Shown here: piece after piece, positions 34,060-43,870 of the stretch
Layout: each line of letters starts with the position of its first letter
Numbering within the stretch: position 1 is the first letter of the stretch
Origin: Bacteroidota bacterium
GTDB lineage: Bacteria; Bacteroidota; Bacteroidia; Bacteroidales; JACABE01
Reading direction: 5' to 3'
DNA: 58,952 nucleotides
Assembly (NCBI GenBank): GCA_013377005.1
Contig: JACABE010000009.1
Location: forward strand, 47,253 to 106,204
Position numbers and translations under genes: made by a program
Notes under the pieces: model-generated
The model's input: only the letters and a program-made list of their open reading frames with translations
The model's database searches: none
Told to the model about the DNA's origin: nothing

Positions 34060-34167
34060 TAAATCAGCATTTATTTTTAAAAAGCTATTTTATTATTTCT
34101 TTCATTATCAATACATTAAAATTAATTTCTTTCCTAATCAAAGAAAACAAGTTCATATTGAATTTCA

Positions 34168-34350
34168 TTATACATTGTTTTGAAAATCATAAACAAAAAA
34201 AGAACCTTTTACGTTTGAAGATTCAATAATAATCTGTAATTCTGGTTTATAAACTAAATTTAAAGTTTCATTTTCGATTTTTCTATTGCATTGAGTATAA
34301 CTAGAAAATGCAATAATCAGAAAAATAAAAAAACTATGTGCTACTTTCAT
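34168..34350 (-). CDS. Small exported protein, or the start of a broken gene
   Basis: A 60-residue frame starting with a signal-like segment (MKVAHSFFIFLIIAFSSYTQ) followed by Cys at about residue 21. There is no good lipobox, since Q precedes C. After it come about 39 polar residues, two short strand-like runs, and a stop. It lies 21 bp downstream of the PgpH-like gene on the same strand, so it would be co-transcribed. The mature part is too short for any known fold, so it may be a truncated lipoprotein gene. I do not recognise it. Confidence 0.4.
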   Translation of the reverse strand: MKVAHSFFIFLIIAFSSYTQCNRKIENETLNLVYKPELQIIIESSNVKGSFFVYDFQNNV

Positions 34351-34371
34351 AAACTGTTAAATTTTAGCAAT

Positions 34372-36456
34372 TTAAATAATAGGATATTCAATTCTAGTAT
34401 GATAAATATTTGCCAATTTCTTTTTCAGTATCCCTTTTATTTTATCGATATCACGAAATGTAATATCTGAATTTAGAAATTGTTTTGAACTGATTTGCTC
34501 ATTAACTATATTTTCCACCAAATCATTAATTTTTTGTTCGTCAGGAAACTTAATACTTCGCGATGCAGCTTCTACAGAATCAACGATCATTAACACTGCA
34601 GTTTCTTTAGAGAAAGGGATGGGTCCTTTATACGAATAAATGGATTCATCTACCTTTTCATCAGGGAAATCGGCTTTAAATTTTTGATAAAAAAATGTTG
34701 TTTTCCTTGTTCCATGGTGGGTTCTGATAAAATCAATCAATTGCTCTGGAATGTTGTTTTTACGCGCAATCTTTATTCCTTTGCTTACATGACTTATAAT
34801 AATTTCTGCACTTTCATCATAAGATAATTCATTATGTGGATTAATCCCCGTAGCTTGATTCTCAATAAAATACATAGGCATTTCCATTTTCCCAATATCA
34901 TGATACAGTGCTCCAGCTCTGGCAAGTAGTGCATTGCCACCTATTTCAAAAATTACTTCTTCCACTAAATTTGCAATTTGCAATGAATGTTGAAATGTAC
35001 CAGGTGTTTTAGATGCCATTTCACGTAATAATTTTGAATTAGTGTTTGATAATTCCATAAGTGAAACATCCGTAACATAACCAAATAATTTTTCAAAAAC
35101 GAAAATCAACGGATAGGAAAAAAGAGTAAGCATTGCACTTCCAGCAAACATAACAAAAACCTTGTAGGATTCCTGATTAAATTTTCCGTCTTGCAAGAGG
35201 ATCAAACCTATATAAATTAATGAATAGGTGACAAAAATAAAAAAAGAAGAAATAAAAAACTGAGCTCTTTTTTCAAGATTTATTACACTAATTATGGCGA
35301 TAATTCCTGCTATCATTTGTATAAAAACAAAGTCAAAACTATTTGGAGCCAAAAAGCCTATAATAATTATAGTTACCAGATGGACAAATAAAGCTAAGCG
35401 AGTATCAAAAAACACACGAATAATTATCGGCACTAAGCACAAAGGAACCAAGTAAATATAATTAGCATCTGTTTTAATTACTATACTGGTTATAAACACC
35501 ATAATAAAGATAACCAACAATAAAAACAGATTCTTTTTGTTATCTGCAAGGATATCTTTTCTAAATGCTTGTAGAAATAATACTAAAACAATAATAGAAA
35601 TGGAAAGCAGTATTATTTGACCCAATAATATTAAGTAATATTTTGAAGAGGATCCTAATTGAGTTTCATGTTCTTTTTTAAGTGACTGTAAAATCTGGTA
35701 TTTATCAGCTGTAATCAACTCTCCTTTAGAGATAATACGTTGACCATTTTCCACCATACCTTTTGCAGAAGAAATATTAGCAATAAGATTTTGCTTTTCG
35801 TTTTCAGTAGTAAGCTGATCATATTTAACATTCTGAAATAAAGAATTCTCAATGATACTAATAAAAAAAGTGGCATCCCTCAAATGAAGTTTATCTACTT
35901 CGCTTCGAATATATATATCTGCTAATTTTATAGTATAAAACTTATTTATTTCCTTTTCTTCTGCAATATTATTTTTAAGTAATACTATTACAAAATCGGT
36001 TGGCTTATTTTCAATTTCAGGGATTAGTTCTATTATTCCTGTATTAATTAATGAATCATAAATATTTATAATTGAGGATAGTATATGATTTTTATTGTTA
36101 TGTTCATTTTTTTCTAAACCTCGGTTTTCGTCCCACTTTTTATAAAGTATTGATTTGAAATCGTTCCGTTTTTGTAAATTTAATAAAATGTCTATTCTAA
36201 AATAAGGTTTTACATTCTTCAATAACGCTGCTTTTTCAGCAAGCATTTCTTCTTCAGATTTTGTAATAGCAAAATCAAAAGGAGCTATCAAATCTTCATG
36301 CATCCAATATTTCCCTTTTCGAAACTCATATTTAAATGTGCCTTCGCGTGGAAATAGCCATACCAATAAGAATATACTTACTACAAAGAGAAATATCTTA
36401 TAAATATTAGCATATTGATTTCTAACTTTCCATTTCATTTTAATCATATTTGACAT
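34372..36456 (-). CDS. 7TM HD-domain phosphodiesterase (PgpH-like)
   Basis: A membrane protein of about 694 residues in the 7TM-7TMR_HD family; characterised members such as PgpH degrade cyclic di-AMP. One helix lies near the N-terminus (about 18-36), followed by an extracytoplasmic domain (about 45-270, '7TMR-HDED' type with a DLIAPFDFAI-like start). A helix bundle spans about 275-465. The cytoplasmic HD domain carries 'LYHDIGKMEMPMYFIENQ' (about 515-532), 'HNELSYDESAEIIISHVSKG' and 'RTHHGTR'. The first ATG is at 36456; a TTG sits one codon upstream. Its presence suggests cyclic di-AMP signalling. Confidence 0.88.
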   Translation of the reverse strand: MSNMIKMKWKVRNQYANIYKIFLFVVSIFLLVWLFPREGTFKYEFRKGKYWMHEDLIAPFDFAITKSEEEMLAEKAALLKNVKPYFRIDILLNLQKRNDFKSILYKKWDENRGLEKNEHNNKNHILSSIINIYDSLINTGIIELIPEIENKPTDFVIVLLKNNIAEEKEINKFYTIKLADIYIRSEVDKLHLRDATFFISIIENSLFQNVKYDQLTTENEKQNLIANISSAKGMVENGQRIISKGELITADKYQILQSLKKEHETQLGSSSKYYLILLGQIILLSISIIVLVLFLQAFRKDILADNKKNLFLLLVIFIMVFITSIVIKTDANYIYLVPLCLVPIIIRVFFDTRLALFVHLVTIIIIGFLAPNSFDFVFIQMIAGIIAIISVINLEKRAQFFISSFFIFVTYSLIYIGLILLQDGKFNQESYKVFVMFAGSAMLTLFSYPLIFVFEKLFGYVTDVSLMELSNTNSKLLREMASKTPGTFQHSLQIANLVEEVIFEIGGNALLARAGALYHDIGKMEMPMYFIENQATGINPHNELSYDESAEIIISHVSKGIKIARKNNIPEQLIDFIRTHHGTRKTTFFYQKFKADFPDEKVDESIYSYKGPIPFSKETAVLMIVDSVEAASRSIKFPDEQKINDLVENIVNEQISSKQFLNSDITFRDIDKIKGILKKKLANIYHTRIEYPII

Positions 36457-36526
36457 CAATTTTCACGAACGAAATTAAGAAAATAAAATGAATAGACGAC
36501 GTATTTTTGCTTAAATCATATAACAA

Positions 36527-37120
36527 TTAGCCTATTATATCAGAAATCAACACTTTATTTGTATAGTTAATAATATCAGGAAAAAAAAGCATAAACTCTT
36601 TTTCGTAATCAGAATAATCTTTTTTCAATTCAAAAATAGCATTTTCCATACCAGAAACAAAACTTGCTCTTCGCGACATTCCGTTAAAAACTCTTTGCAA
36701 ATCAATTAAATTGGCATATCCTTCCAACCAATTTTGTGTAACCATATAGGGTAACATTCTTTTACTTTTCAATGGAAGAATATTATAATTTTTGATCAGA
36801 ATATCATACGCTGTATGAGCCGTTTGTGTTAATGAGATGGTGGAATATTTGTGAAAGTTTTTAGCCAAAAAATGATCATAAAAAATATCAACAATTACGC
36901 TTGCATATTTTTTATATACTGGTTCAAGTCGTTGTATGCTTCTTTTAACAAAAATATGATTATCAGTATATGAATCGATGAATCGATGTAATACAATGCC
37001 CTTTCGAATTTCATTATTAAAATTATCAATTTGTTTTCCTTTGACAGCATCGGCAATTAAGTTGCCAAGTATCAGTTGCTCATTATTACCTGATAAATAT
37101 ATATGTGCAAGGAAATTCAT
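36527..37120 (-). CDS. ACP phosphodiesterase family protein (AcpH/DUF479)
   Basis: A 197-residue protein of the AcpH family, whose founder removes phosphopantetheine from acyl carrier protein. Typical segments: 'MNFLAHIYLSGNNEQLILGN' with 'LIADAVKG' (about 21-28), 'GIVLHRFIDSYTDNH' (about 41-55), 'SVIVDIFYDHFLAKNF' (about 75-90) and 'MLPYMVTQNWL'. The fold is helical and HD-like, and the histidine/aspartate residues in these segments are intact. It lies upstream of the PgpH-like gene on the same strand (gap about 70 bp). Confidence 0.85.
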   Translation of the reverse strand: MNFLAHIYLSGNNEQLILGNLIADAVKGKQIDNFNNEIRKGIVLHRFIDSYTDNHIFVKRSIQRLEPVYKKYASVIVDIFYDHFLAKNFHKYSTISLTQTAHTAYDILIKNYNILPLKSKRMLPYMVTQNWLEGYANLIDLQRVFNGMSRRASFVSGMENAIFELKKDYSDYEKEFMLFFPDIINYTNKVLISDIIG

Positions 37121-37232
37121 ACAAAAAGTTTAATTACAGAAGCTTGAAGATAAAGATAGATTTCAGCTTTCATCTTCTTATTATAAAACTGCAAATCTAA
37201 CATTTCTGTAGCTTAATTGATGGATAAATTTG

Positions 37233-37240
37233 TAATTTTG
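37233..37240 (+). promoter_or_regulatory. -7 box TAATTTTG of the prenyltransferase gene
   Basis: Matches TAnnTTTG, 22 bases before the ATG at 37263. The nearest TTG (37217-37219) is closer than ideal. Confidence 0.45.
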
Positions 37241-37262
37241 CCATTCACAATATGAACAAATT

Positions 37263-38207
37263 ATGAATTTTCTTAAACTTATTCGTTGGCAAAATCTTAT
37301 TATCATTGCAGTTACACAATATTTTGTCCGATATTTTTTAATTGAACCTTTTTACAACCTGCAAAAAATATCTTTGCAAATGAGCAATCCTGATTTCTTT
37401 TTGCTTGTTTTTACTATTGTTTTGCTTGCAGGTGCTGGATATATTATTAATGATATTTTTGATATCCAGATTGATGGAATCAATAAGCCTGATAAAATGA
37501 TTATTGGTAACCAGATAACAGAAAAGCAAGCCAATTTGCTTTACTATGTTATGAATGGAATTGCTGTTATTATAGGTATGTATTTAGGATTAAAAGTTGG
37601 TTCGCTTAGTCTTGGACTAGCTTTTATTGTATGTGTTGCTATTTTTTATTTTTATTCTTTGAAATATAAAAGACTATTTCTTTGGGGTAATTTAGTAGTA
37701 GCTTTTTTAACAGCTTTCCTGCTTATAATTGTATGGTTATTTGAATTTTTTGCAATCAGAAAAAATGGAATTGTTTTTACTGAAGGAATACAAGCTTATT
37801 GGGCTATTACTTATTTTGTATTGGCTTATGCCTTATTTGCTTTTTTAATTACACTTATACGTGAATTTGTGAAAGACATTGAAGATTTAGAAGGTGATTC
37901 CAAATGGGGATGCACAACATTACCTGTGGTTGTTGGCGTTGATAAGGCAAAGAAAATTGCTTCAATACTATCTTTTTTAGGTGTTTTTCTAATTGGTTTT
38001 TTTCAAATAAAGCTGAAAAATGTCAATTTAGGTTATTTTGCAGGCATATTGATGATAGTTGTTCAAGTTCCTTTTGCTTATTTGGGCATTAAAATATGGT
38101 CTGCCAAAGAAAAAGCTGATTTTCATTTTACGAGTAATCTTTCAAAAATAATTATGGTATTAGGCATTTTAACAATGTTTGCCGTTTTTTATAGCTTACA
38201 ATCATGA
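37263..38207 (+). CDS. UbiA-family prenyltransferase (GGGP-transferase-like)
   Basis: A 314-residue polytopic membrane enzyme of the UbiA superfamily. The first Asp-rich motif is in 'IINDIFDIQIDGINKPDK' (about 62-79) and the second in 'IREFVKDIEDLEGDSKWG' (about 200-217). About eight hydrophobic helices are visible. Bacteroidota members are usually annotated as geranylgeranylglycerol-phosphate geranylgeranyltransferase by similarity to the archaeal enzyme; the true prenyl acceptor is not known from sequence. The maf gene overlaps its stop by 4 bp, so the two are translationally coupled. Confidence 0.85.
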   Translation: MNFLKLIRWQNLIIIAVTQYFVRYFLIEPFYNLQKISLQMSNPDFFLLVFTIVLLAGAGYIINDIFDIQIDGINKPDKMIIGNQITEKQANLLYYVMNGIAVIIGMYLGLKVGSLSLGLAFIVCVAIFYFYSLKYKRLFLWGNLVVAFLTAFLLIIVWLFEFFAIRKNGIVFTEGIQAYWAITYFVLAYALFAFLITLIREFVKDIEDLEGDSKWGCTTLPVVVGVDKAKKIASILSFLGVFLIGFFQIKLKNVNLGYFAGILMIVVQVPFAYLGIKIWSAKEKADFHFTSNLSKIIMVLGILTMFAVFYSLQS

Positions 38208-38779
38208 TAAATTTTAATCATTACGAGATTATTCTTGCTTCTCAATCGCCTCGTCGTCAGCAACTATTGAAAGATATGGGTTTCAGTTTTAAAGTAATTG
38301 TTACGGATGCGGATGAAGTTTATCCAAAAGAAATGCCTGTAATAGAAATTCCTGTGTATCTGGCTGAAATAAAAGCAAATGCCATTTTAAACGAATTAAA
38401 AGAAAACACTTTGATTATAGCTGCAGATACTATAGTGGCAATTGGGAACAAGGTGCTTGGCAAACCAAGAGATGAGGCAGATGCATTCGATATTTTACGA
38501 CAAATTTCAGGGAGAATGCATAAAGTTATTACTGGGGTTTGCTTGAAAACCGCTTTAAAACAAAAATCTTTTTTTGCAGAAAGTAATGTGTATTTCAGAT
38601 ATTTAAGCGATGAAGAGCTTTATTATTACATCACAAATTATAAACCTTTCGACAAAGCCGGTGCTTATGGAGTTCAGGAATGGATTGGTTATGTGGGAAT
38701 TGAACGGATAGAAGGTTCTTATTTTAATGTGATGGGGTTGCCTACACAGATGCTTTACAAAGAATTAATCAACTTCTGA
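38204..38779 (+). CDS. maf: Maf-family nucleotide pyrophosphatase
   Basis: A 191-residue member of the Maf/HAM1-like superfamily, which hydrolyses dTTP, UTP or modified NTPs as house-cleaning. Motifs: 'ILASQSPRRQQLLKDMGFSF' (about 10-29), 'LIIAADTIVAIGNKVLGKPR' (about 70-89), 'ISGRMHKVITGVCL', and 'FDKAGAYGVQEW' with 'GYVGIERIEGSYFNVMGLP' near the end. The order and length fit the YhdE-like branch. It starts inside the last codons of the prenyltransferase (ATGA overlap), and its end overlaps the convergent wbqC gene by 15 bp. Confidence 0.93.
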   Translation: MINFNHYEIILASQSPRRQQLLKDMGFSFKVIVTDADEVYPKEMPVIEIPVYLAEIKANAILNELKENTLIIAADTIVAIGNKVLGKPRDEADAFDILRQISGRMHKVITGVCLKTALKQKSFFAESNVYFRYLSDEELYYYITNYKPFDKAGAYGVQEWIGYVGIERIEGSYFNVMGLPTQMLYKELINF

Positions 38780-39406
38780 GGATTTAGTAATTTTTATATT
38801 CTCCAGATAATATTTACTCTCAGGCCCTTCATTAAAAAGCAAATCTACAATACTTACATTGGGTATAAAGTCATGTTTTTCTTCAAAAACCTGATAATAA
38901 TGAGGGTAAATAATATTTCCCTTAGATAATTTTGGATGAATGCTGTATCTTTCGTCATTCTCTAATTGATTAATAGATAAAAAATCTTCTGTAAAATTTA
39001 TTTCAGTTGAAATTCCTAACTTTTTAAGTATAAATCTAAGCAATTCAGTATTATAATCAATAAGTAATTCGTAAGATTGTTTATAAAATTTTTCCAGATC
39101 ATCACGATAATACAAAAAAAAAGGTGATTTGTTATAGGCAGACTCAATAGCTCGCCAATGATTGGTTTGCCAATTATTCAAATAGGATATACGAATATCT
39201 TTAATTAATGTATGATTGCCGTCCACTTTATTGACTGGAATACTTAAATTTAATAATCCATTGGCTGTTAAAATATTACAACGATTACGATACGATTGTT
39301 TAATATAATGCTCATGGTTTTCAATTTTCCATACATCAGATTGTAAGATAATTGCAAAATATTCAATAGGAGGAAGATAAGCTGTTGATAATAAAGTTTC
39401 ACTCAT
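38765..39406 (-). CDS. WbqC-like family protein
   Basis: A 213-residue soluble protein of the WbqC family, found near surface polysaccharide genes in some bacteria and widely in Bacteroidota; its biochemical function is not established. 'LSTAYLPPIEYFAIILQSD' at the start, 'KQSYRNRCNILTANGLLNLS' (about 36-55), 'NNWQTNHWRAIESAYNKSPF' (about 76-95) and 'NEGPESKYYL' at the end are family marks. The ATG at 39406 is chosen because an upstream TTG (39439) overlaps the promoter. It overlaps the convergent maf gene by 15 bp. Confidence 0.85.
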   Translation of the reverse strand: MSETLLSTAYLPPIEYFAIILQSDVWKIENHEHYIKQSYRNRCNILTANGLLNLSIPVNKVDGNHTLIKDIRISYLNNWQTNHWRAIESAYNKSPFFLYYRDDLEKFYKQSYELLIDYNTELLRFILKKLGISTEINFTEDFLSINQLENDERYSIHPKLSKGNIIYPHYYQVFEEKHDFIPNVSIVDLLFNEGPESKYYLENIKITKSSEVD

Positions 39407-39428
39407 TCGATCTTGTTTTTTTCTGCTA

Positions 39429-39436
39429 CAAAAATA
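39429..39436 (-). promoter_or_regulatory. -7 box of the wbqC gene
   Basis: On the minus strand TATTTTTG (39436 to 39429) matches TAnnTTTG. It lies 22 bases before the ATG at 39406, back to back with the purB promoter. Confidence 0.5.
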
Positions 39437-39487
39437 CAAATCAATTTAAATACAAAAAACTTAATCAGAATATATTGTCAAAATCAT

Positions 39488-39495
39488 TAATTTTG
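39488..39495 (+). promoter_or_regulatory. -7 box TAATTTTG of purB
   Basis: Matches TAnnTTTG and ends 32 bases before the purB ATG (39528). I see no well-spaced -33 TTG. Confidence 0.4.
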
Positions 39496-39527
39496 TGACG
39501 TATTTATAAAATTCTAAATTCAGATAG

Positions 39528-40892
39528 ATGAATAACTTATTTTCTTTGAATGCCATTTCGCCGATTGACGGTAGGTATCACAATCAATGCAAAGTGCTTG
39601 CTGCTTATTATTCTGAGAAATCTTTGATTCGTTATCGTGTTTTGGTTGAAATTGAATATTTTATAGCTTTGTGCGAATTGCCATTGCATCAATTAAGGAA
39701 GTTTGATAAAAATCTGTTTAAGGATTTAAGAAAGATTTATATCGATTTTTCAGACAATGATGCACTGGAGGTTAAAGAAATAGAAAAAACTACCAATCAC
39801 GATGTGAAAGCAGTTGAATATTTTATCAAGCAGAAATTTGACGCTTTGCAACTTGAACATTATAAGGAATTTATTCATTTTGGATTGACTTCTCAGGATA
39901 TCAATAATACTGCACAGCCACTTGCTATCAAAGAAGCCAATGAAAAAGTTTTATTTCCTGCTATCAATGAAATTCTTAGTTTATTAAAAAACAAAGTAAA
40001 TGAATGGAAATCGGTTCCAATGCTGGCTCGTACACATGGTCAACCCGCATCGCCAACTATTTTAGGGAAAGAAATTCAGGTTTTTGTTGAAAGGCTGGAA
40101 TTTCAGATAAATTTATTGAAAACCATTCCTTATGCTGCAAAGTTTGGAGGTGCTACAGGAAACTTTAATGCGCATCATGTTGCATATCCTGAGATTGATT
40201 GGGTAAAATTCGGGAATCACTTTGTAAATGATATTCTCAGTTTGCATCGTTCGCAAACTACTACACAAATAGAACATTATGATAATCTTGCAGCTCTTTT
40301 CGACAATTTAAAACGGATCAACACTATATTTGTTGATCTTTGTCGTGATATATGGACTTATATTTCAATGGATTATTTCAAACAGCAACTAAAAGCAGGG
40401 GAAGTAGGTTCTTCGGCGATGCCACACAAAGTAAATCCAATAGATTTTGAAAATGCCGAAGGAAATTTAGGTTTCGCCAATGCTATTTTTGAGCATTTAT
40501 CATCAAAGCTCCCAATTTCACGTTTACAACGCGATTTGACCGATTCTACAGTAAGCAGGAATATCGGTGTTCCTGTTGCTCATACTTTAATTGCTCTAAA
40601 CTCATTAAAAAAAGGCTTGGATAAATTAATATTAAATGAAAAAGCTATACATAACGACCTTGAAAATAACTGGGCTGTTGTGGCAGAAGCTATTCAAACA
40701 ATTTTGCGAAGAGAAGCCTATCCAAATCCCTACGAAGCATTGAAATCATTAACACGTGTGAATGAAAAAGTAACTCAGATAACAATTTCAGATTTTATTG
40801 ATAGTTTGGATATTTCAGATGATTTAAAATCAGAACTAAAGAAAATTACGCCTCAAAACTACGTGGGAATTACGAATAACAATTGTTTATAA
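39528..40892 (+). CDS. purB: Adenylosuccinate lyase
   Basis: A 454-residue enzyme acting twice in purine synthesis (SAICAR to AICAR, and adenylosuccinate to AMP). The fumarase/aspartase signature 'GSSAMPHKVNPIDFENAEGN' (about 297-316) carries the mobile catalytic serine. Also visible are 'AISPIDGRYHNQC' at the start, 'TNHDVKAVEYFIKQ' (about 88-101), 'EFIHFGLTSQDINNTA' and 'ARTHGQPASPTILGKE' with the general-acid histidine. The length is normal for the PurB branch with the long N-terminal region, as in E. coli. The gene is monocistronic. Confidence 0.95.
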   Translation: MNNLFSLNAISPIDGRYHNQCKVLAAYYSEKSLIRYRVLVEIEYFIALCELPLHQLRKFDKNLFKDLRKIYIDFSDNDALEVKEIEKTTNHDVKAVEYFIKQKFDALQLEHYKEFIHFGLTSQDINNTAQPLAIKEANEKVLFPAINEILSLLKNKVNEWKSVPMLARTHGQPASPTILGKEIQVFVERLEFQINLLKTIPYAAKFGGATGNFNAHHVAYPEIDWVKFGNHFVNDILSLHRSQTTTQIEHYDNLAALFDNLKRINTIFVDLCRDIWTYISMDYFKQQLKAGEVGSSAMPHKVNPIDFENAEGNLGFANAIFEHLSSKLPISRLQRDLTDSTVSRNIGVPVAHTLIALNSLKKGLDKLILNEKAIHNDLENNWAVVAEAIQTILRREAYPNPYEALKSLTRVNEKVTQITISDFIDSLDISDDLKSELKKITPQNYVGITNNNCL

Positions 40893-40992
40893 TAAATTAA
40901 ATTTATATCATAAGAAACTAAAGCTACTGTTTAATAACATCACGACAATTTAACAATAACCTATTTATAAATAATCATTATCCAACGAATCA

Positions 40993-42816
40993 ATGTTTAA
41001 ACTGAATTTTATCTATAAATACCTTACAAATTACATTTTCGGAATTGCTTTCAGCATTCTGCTGAGTTTTTTGGCTGTTGTTTTGACGGTTTTTACATTT
41101 TCAATAGTAATGCCATTTTTGTTATTATTATTTAACAAGATACAAATAGTTGAAAAATTAATGCCTTTTTCTTTTTCTACTGACGCTATAAAAAATAATT
41201 TCTATTATCTTATTTCTGAAATAATCAGAAATGAAGGAAAGCAAAGAGCACTTTTATACCTATCTCTTGGAGCACTTGTATTGTATTTTTTAAAAAACTT
41301 ATTTACCTATTCTGCAGCTTATTTTCTGGCTCCAGTACGCAACGGAGTATTGAAAAAAATACGTAATGATATCTATATTAAGTTATTAATCCTCCCTTTA
41401 GGTTTTTATCGTCACAACAAAAAAGGAGATATTATCTCCCGTGCAACCAATGATGTACAGGAATTGGACGAATCCATCATGAAACCTTTGCAGGCTTTGT
41501 TTGTACAAACATTGACCATTATTTTTTACCTTTCTACGCTGTTTATTATTAACTATAAACTTACTATTTTTGTTTTGATATTATTACCTGTGGGTGCATT
41601 TATTATCAGCAGGATTTCTAAAAAATTAAAAAAAACGGCATCTAAGTTACAATCCAAGCAAGGTTATATTCTGTCTTTAATCGAAGAATCCATTTCTGGC
41701 TTAAGGGTTATCAAAGGATTTAATGCCATTGATTTTTCAAACGATAGATTCAGAAAGAGTAACGATGGTTTTACGCGTATTAAAAACATCATTTATCGAA
41801 GAACAGATCTGGCTTCACCATTGAGTGAATTTTTGGGTACTACTATCGTAATGATTATTTTATTGTATGGAGGTTCAATGATTTTAAGTAAAAATTCCTC
41901 ATTAAATGCTGAATTGTTTATTTTGTATTTAATGTTGTTTATTACAATCATTCCTCCTGCAAAAGATTTAACTACTGCATTTTATTTTATACAAAAAGGG
42001 AAAGCTTCCATTGAAAGAATAACTTTTATTTTGGATGCAGAAGAAGTAATAGTAGAAAAGCCATTTGCACATAAAATCAATAGTTTTCAAAAAAGTATTC
42101 TTTTCAAAGACGTTTGTTTCTCGTATGATATTGATAAAATTGTATTAAATAAAATAAACCTTGAGATTGAACATGGAAAATCAGTTGCAATTGTAGGTCC
42201 TTCCGGTGCCGGAAAATCCACTCTGGTGGATTTGATACCACGATTCTATGATTGTACGAATGGGGAATTATTGATTGACGAATTTCCTATCAAAGAGCTT
42301 GCCATAGAAGATGTAAGAAAATTATGCGGTATTGTCTCTCAAGATACCATATTGTTCAATGATACCGTTTTTAACAACATAGCTTTCGGAAACGAAACTA
42401 TAGCTATAGACAAGGTAATTGAAGCTGCTAAAATAGCCAATGCTCACGATTTTATTATGCAAATGGAAATGGGATATGACACATTGATTGGCGACAGAGG
42501 AAGTCTCCTTTCTGGTGGTCAACGCCAGCGCATTAACATAGCAAGAGCTGTACTAAAGAACCCGCCAATTCTTATACTGGACGAAGCCACTTCTGCATTG
42601 GATATGGAATCAGAACACTTAGTTCAGGAAGCACTAGAGAAAATAATGAAAGGAAGAACCACCATAGCCATAGCCCATAGGCTTTCCACTATCTACAGCA
42701 TGGACGAAATTATCGTTCTTGACAAAGGCAATATTGTTGAACGAGGCTCACATAACAGTTTAATTGCTCAAGACGGTTTGTACAAAAAACTACATGATAT
42801 GCAGTCGTTTAAATAA
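40993..42816 (+). CDS. ABC exporter, fused permease and ATPase (MsbA-like)
   Basis: A 607-residue half-transporter that would act as a homodimer. Six membrane helices span about 15-340, with 'HNKKGDIISRATNDVQELDE' in a coupling-helix region. The nucleotide-binding domain has Walker A 'GPSGAGKSTLVDL' (about 402-414), Q-loop 'GIVSQDTILF', signature 'LSGGQRQRINIARA' (about 508-521), Walker B 'ILILDEATSALD' and the H-loop 'IAHRLS'. Closest in layout to MsbA/lipid-A-type or multidrug exporters; the substrate is not certain. It has about 100 bp of its own upstream DNA and stands alone. Confidence 0.92.
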   Translation: MFKLNFIYKYLTNYIFGIAFSILLSFLAVVLTVFTFSIVMPFLLLLFNKIQIVEKLMPFSFSTDAIKNNFYYLISEIIRNEGKQRALLYLSLGALVLYFLKNLFTYSAAYFLAPVRNGVLKKIRNDIYIKLLILPLGFYRHNKKGDIISRATNDVQELDESIMKPLQALFVQTLTIIFYLSTLFIINYKLTIFVLILLPVGAFIISRISKKLKKTASKLQSKQGYILSLIEESISGLRVIKGFNAIDFSNDRFRKSNDGFTRIKNIIYRRTDLASPLSEFLGTTIVMIILLYGGSMILSKNSSLNAELFILYLMLFITIIPPAKDLTTAFYFIQKGKASIERITFILDAEEVIVEKPFAHKINSFQKSILFKDVCFSYDIDKIVLNKINLEIEHGKSVAIVGPSGAGKSTLVDLIPRFYDCTNGELLIDEFPIKELAIEDVRKLCGIVSQDTILFNDTVFNNIAFGNETIAIDKVIEAAKIANAHDFIMQMEMGYDTLIGDRGSLLSGGQRQRINIARAVLKNPPILILDEATSALDMESEHLVQEALEKIMKGRTTIAIAHRLSTIYSMDEIIVLDKGNIVERGSHNSLIAQDGLYKKLHDMQSFK

Positions 42817-42982
42817 AAAACAGAGTATTAAAACAATCTCATTCGTTAACTTTGCAATTCTTTTATTATTGAAAAAAATCACCAACACTTCTATGCCTGA
42901 AATTCAACTTTAATATCAAAGAATAGTATTACTAATTGAAGAAAAAAATCAATGTATTTATTTCTAGAAATATACATCTTAA

Positions 42983-43855
42983 TCAAATAATCCTATAATT
43001 TTTATACTCCCCTATCCTGTATCCAGTTTTCTTTTCAACAAAAAGTTTAAATCTGTCTTTCGAGCTATAATTTTTATAAGACAAATCGAAGTCAAATTTC
43101 CAGTTGGATTTTACAATTCGAGGTTTCATTACTTCAGGATGGCTTTCTGTGAAGGCTGTCAATGAATTAATTGTTGAATAATCAAATTCATCACGTTTGG
43201 GAATATTTTTTTTTACCCAATTATCATCGTGCCAGAGTTTGTGGAAATTTTCCTGCTTTTTCTGCATAATTTCCGGCTTCTTTACCCAACCATAATGATA
43301 AATATAAGCAGATATTTGTTTTACGTTCAATACTTTATTATCACTTTTACGAAAACCTTGAGCATCTTTATAGGAAAAAATTTCTAATGAAGGTCTAATT
43401 ACCCTGATTTCCTTGCGATACCAGTTTGGTGCATCAGCCACGTAATCGTAGCTTCCGTAAAAATGGCGATAATTAAACAGCAGTCCGTCTACATTTTTAT
43501 CATCTTTCCATTTCAACATGGAGTTTTTTATTTCATCTAAATATTTTTCATGAACCACCTCATCACCTTGAATATAAAAAGCCCAGTCGGCATCAGGACT
43601 GATTGCCCGCAGTGCTTTATCTGTTTCTTTTGCAAGAACTTGTCCGCCTTCACGCAAGCTATCATCCCATATCGTTTCTATAATTCTAATCTTATTAGAA
43701 TTAATACTTTTTATTAATTCCAATGTACTATCTTCTGACAACCCAACAGCAATTACAAATTCGTTGCAAATAGGCAAAACAGAAGTAATAGCTTCTACAA
43801 TAGGATAATCATATTTTACGGCGTTTCTAACAAAACTAAACCCAGCTATTTTCAT
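42983..43855 (-). CDS. Family 2 glycosyltransferase
   Basis: A 290-residue GT-A fold enzyme. It starts 'MKIAGFSFVRNAVKYDYP', continues 'EFVIAVGLSEDSTLELIKSI', and has the DxD-like metal site region 'DADWAFYIQGDEVVHE' (about 90-105). 'YHYGWVKKPEIMQKKQ' in the C-terminal half is common in this glycosyltransferase branch of Bacteroidota. It has no membrane helix. The sugar donor and acceptor cannot be deduced. It lies downstream of proS on the same strand, separated by a terminator, with the MsbA-like gene facing it. Confidence 0.8.
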   Translation of the reverse strand: MKIAGFSFVRNAVKYDYPIVEAITSVLPICNEFVIAVGLSEDSTLELIKSINSNKIRIIETIWDDSLREGGQVLAKETDKALRAISPDADWAFYIQGDEVVHEKYLDEIKNSMLKWKDDKNVDGLLFNYRHFYGSYDYVADAPNWYRKEIRVIRPSLEIFSYKDAQGFRKSDNKVLNVKQISAYIYHYGWVKKPEIMQKKQENFHKLWHDDNWVKKNIPKRDEFDYSTINSLTAFTESHPEVMKPRIVKSNWKFDFDLSYKNYSSKDRFKLFVEKKTGYRIGEYKNYRII

Positions 43856-43870
43856 TTTAACATAGTTCTT

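Noticed and set aside
42817-42982. TAACTTTG box and a short frame MPEIQL, with readable codons after its stop
   Set aside because: Could be a relic of a regulator gene, but the match is only a few residues long and I cannot support it.
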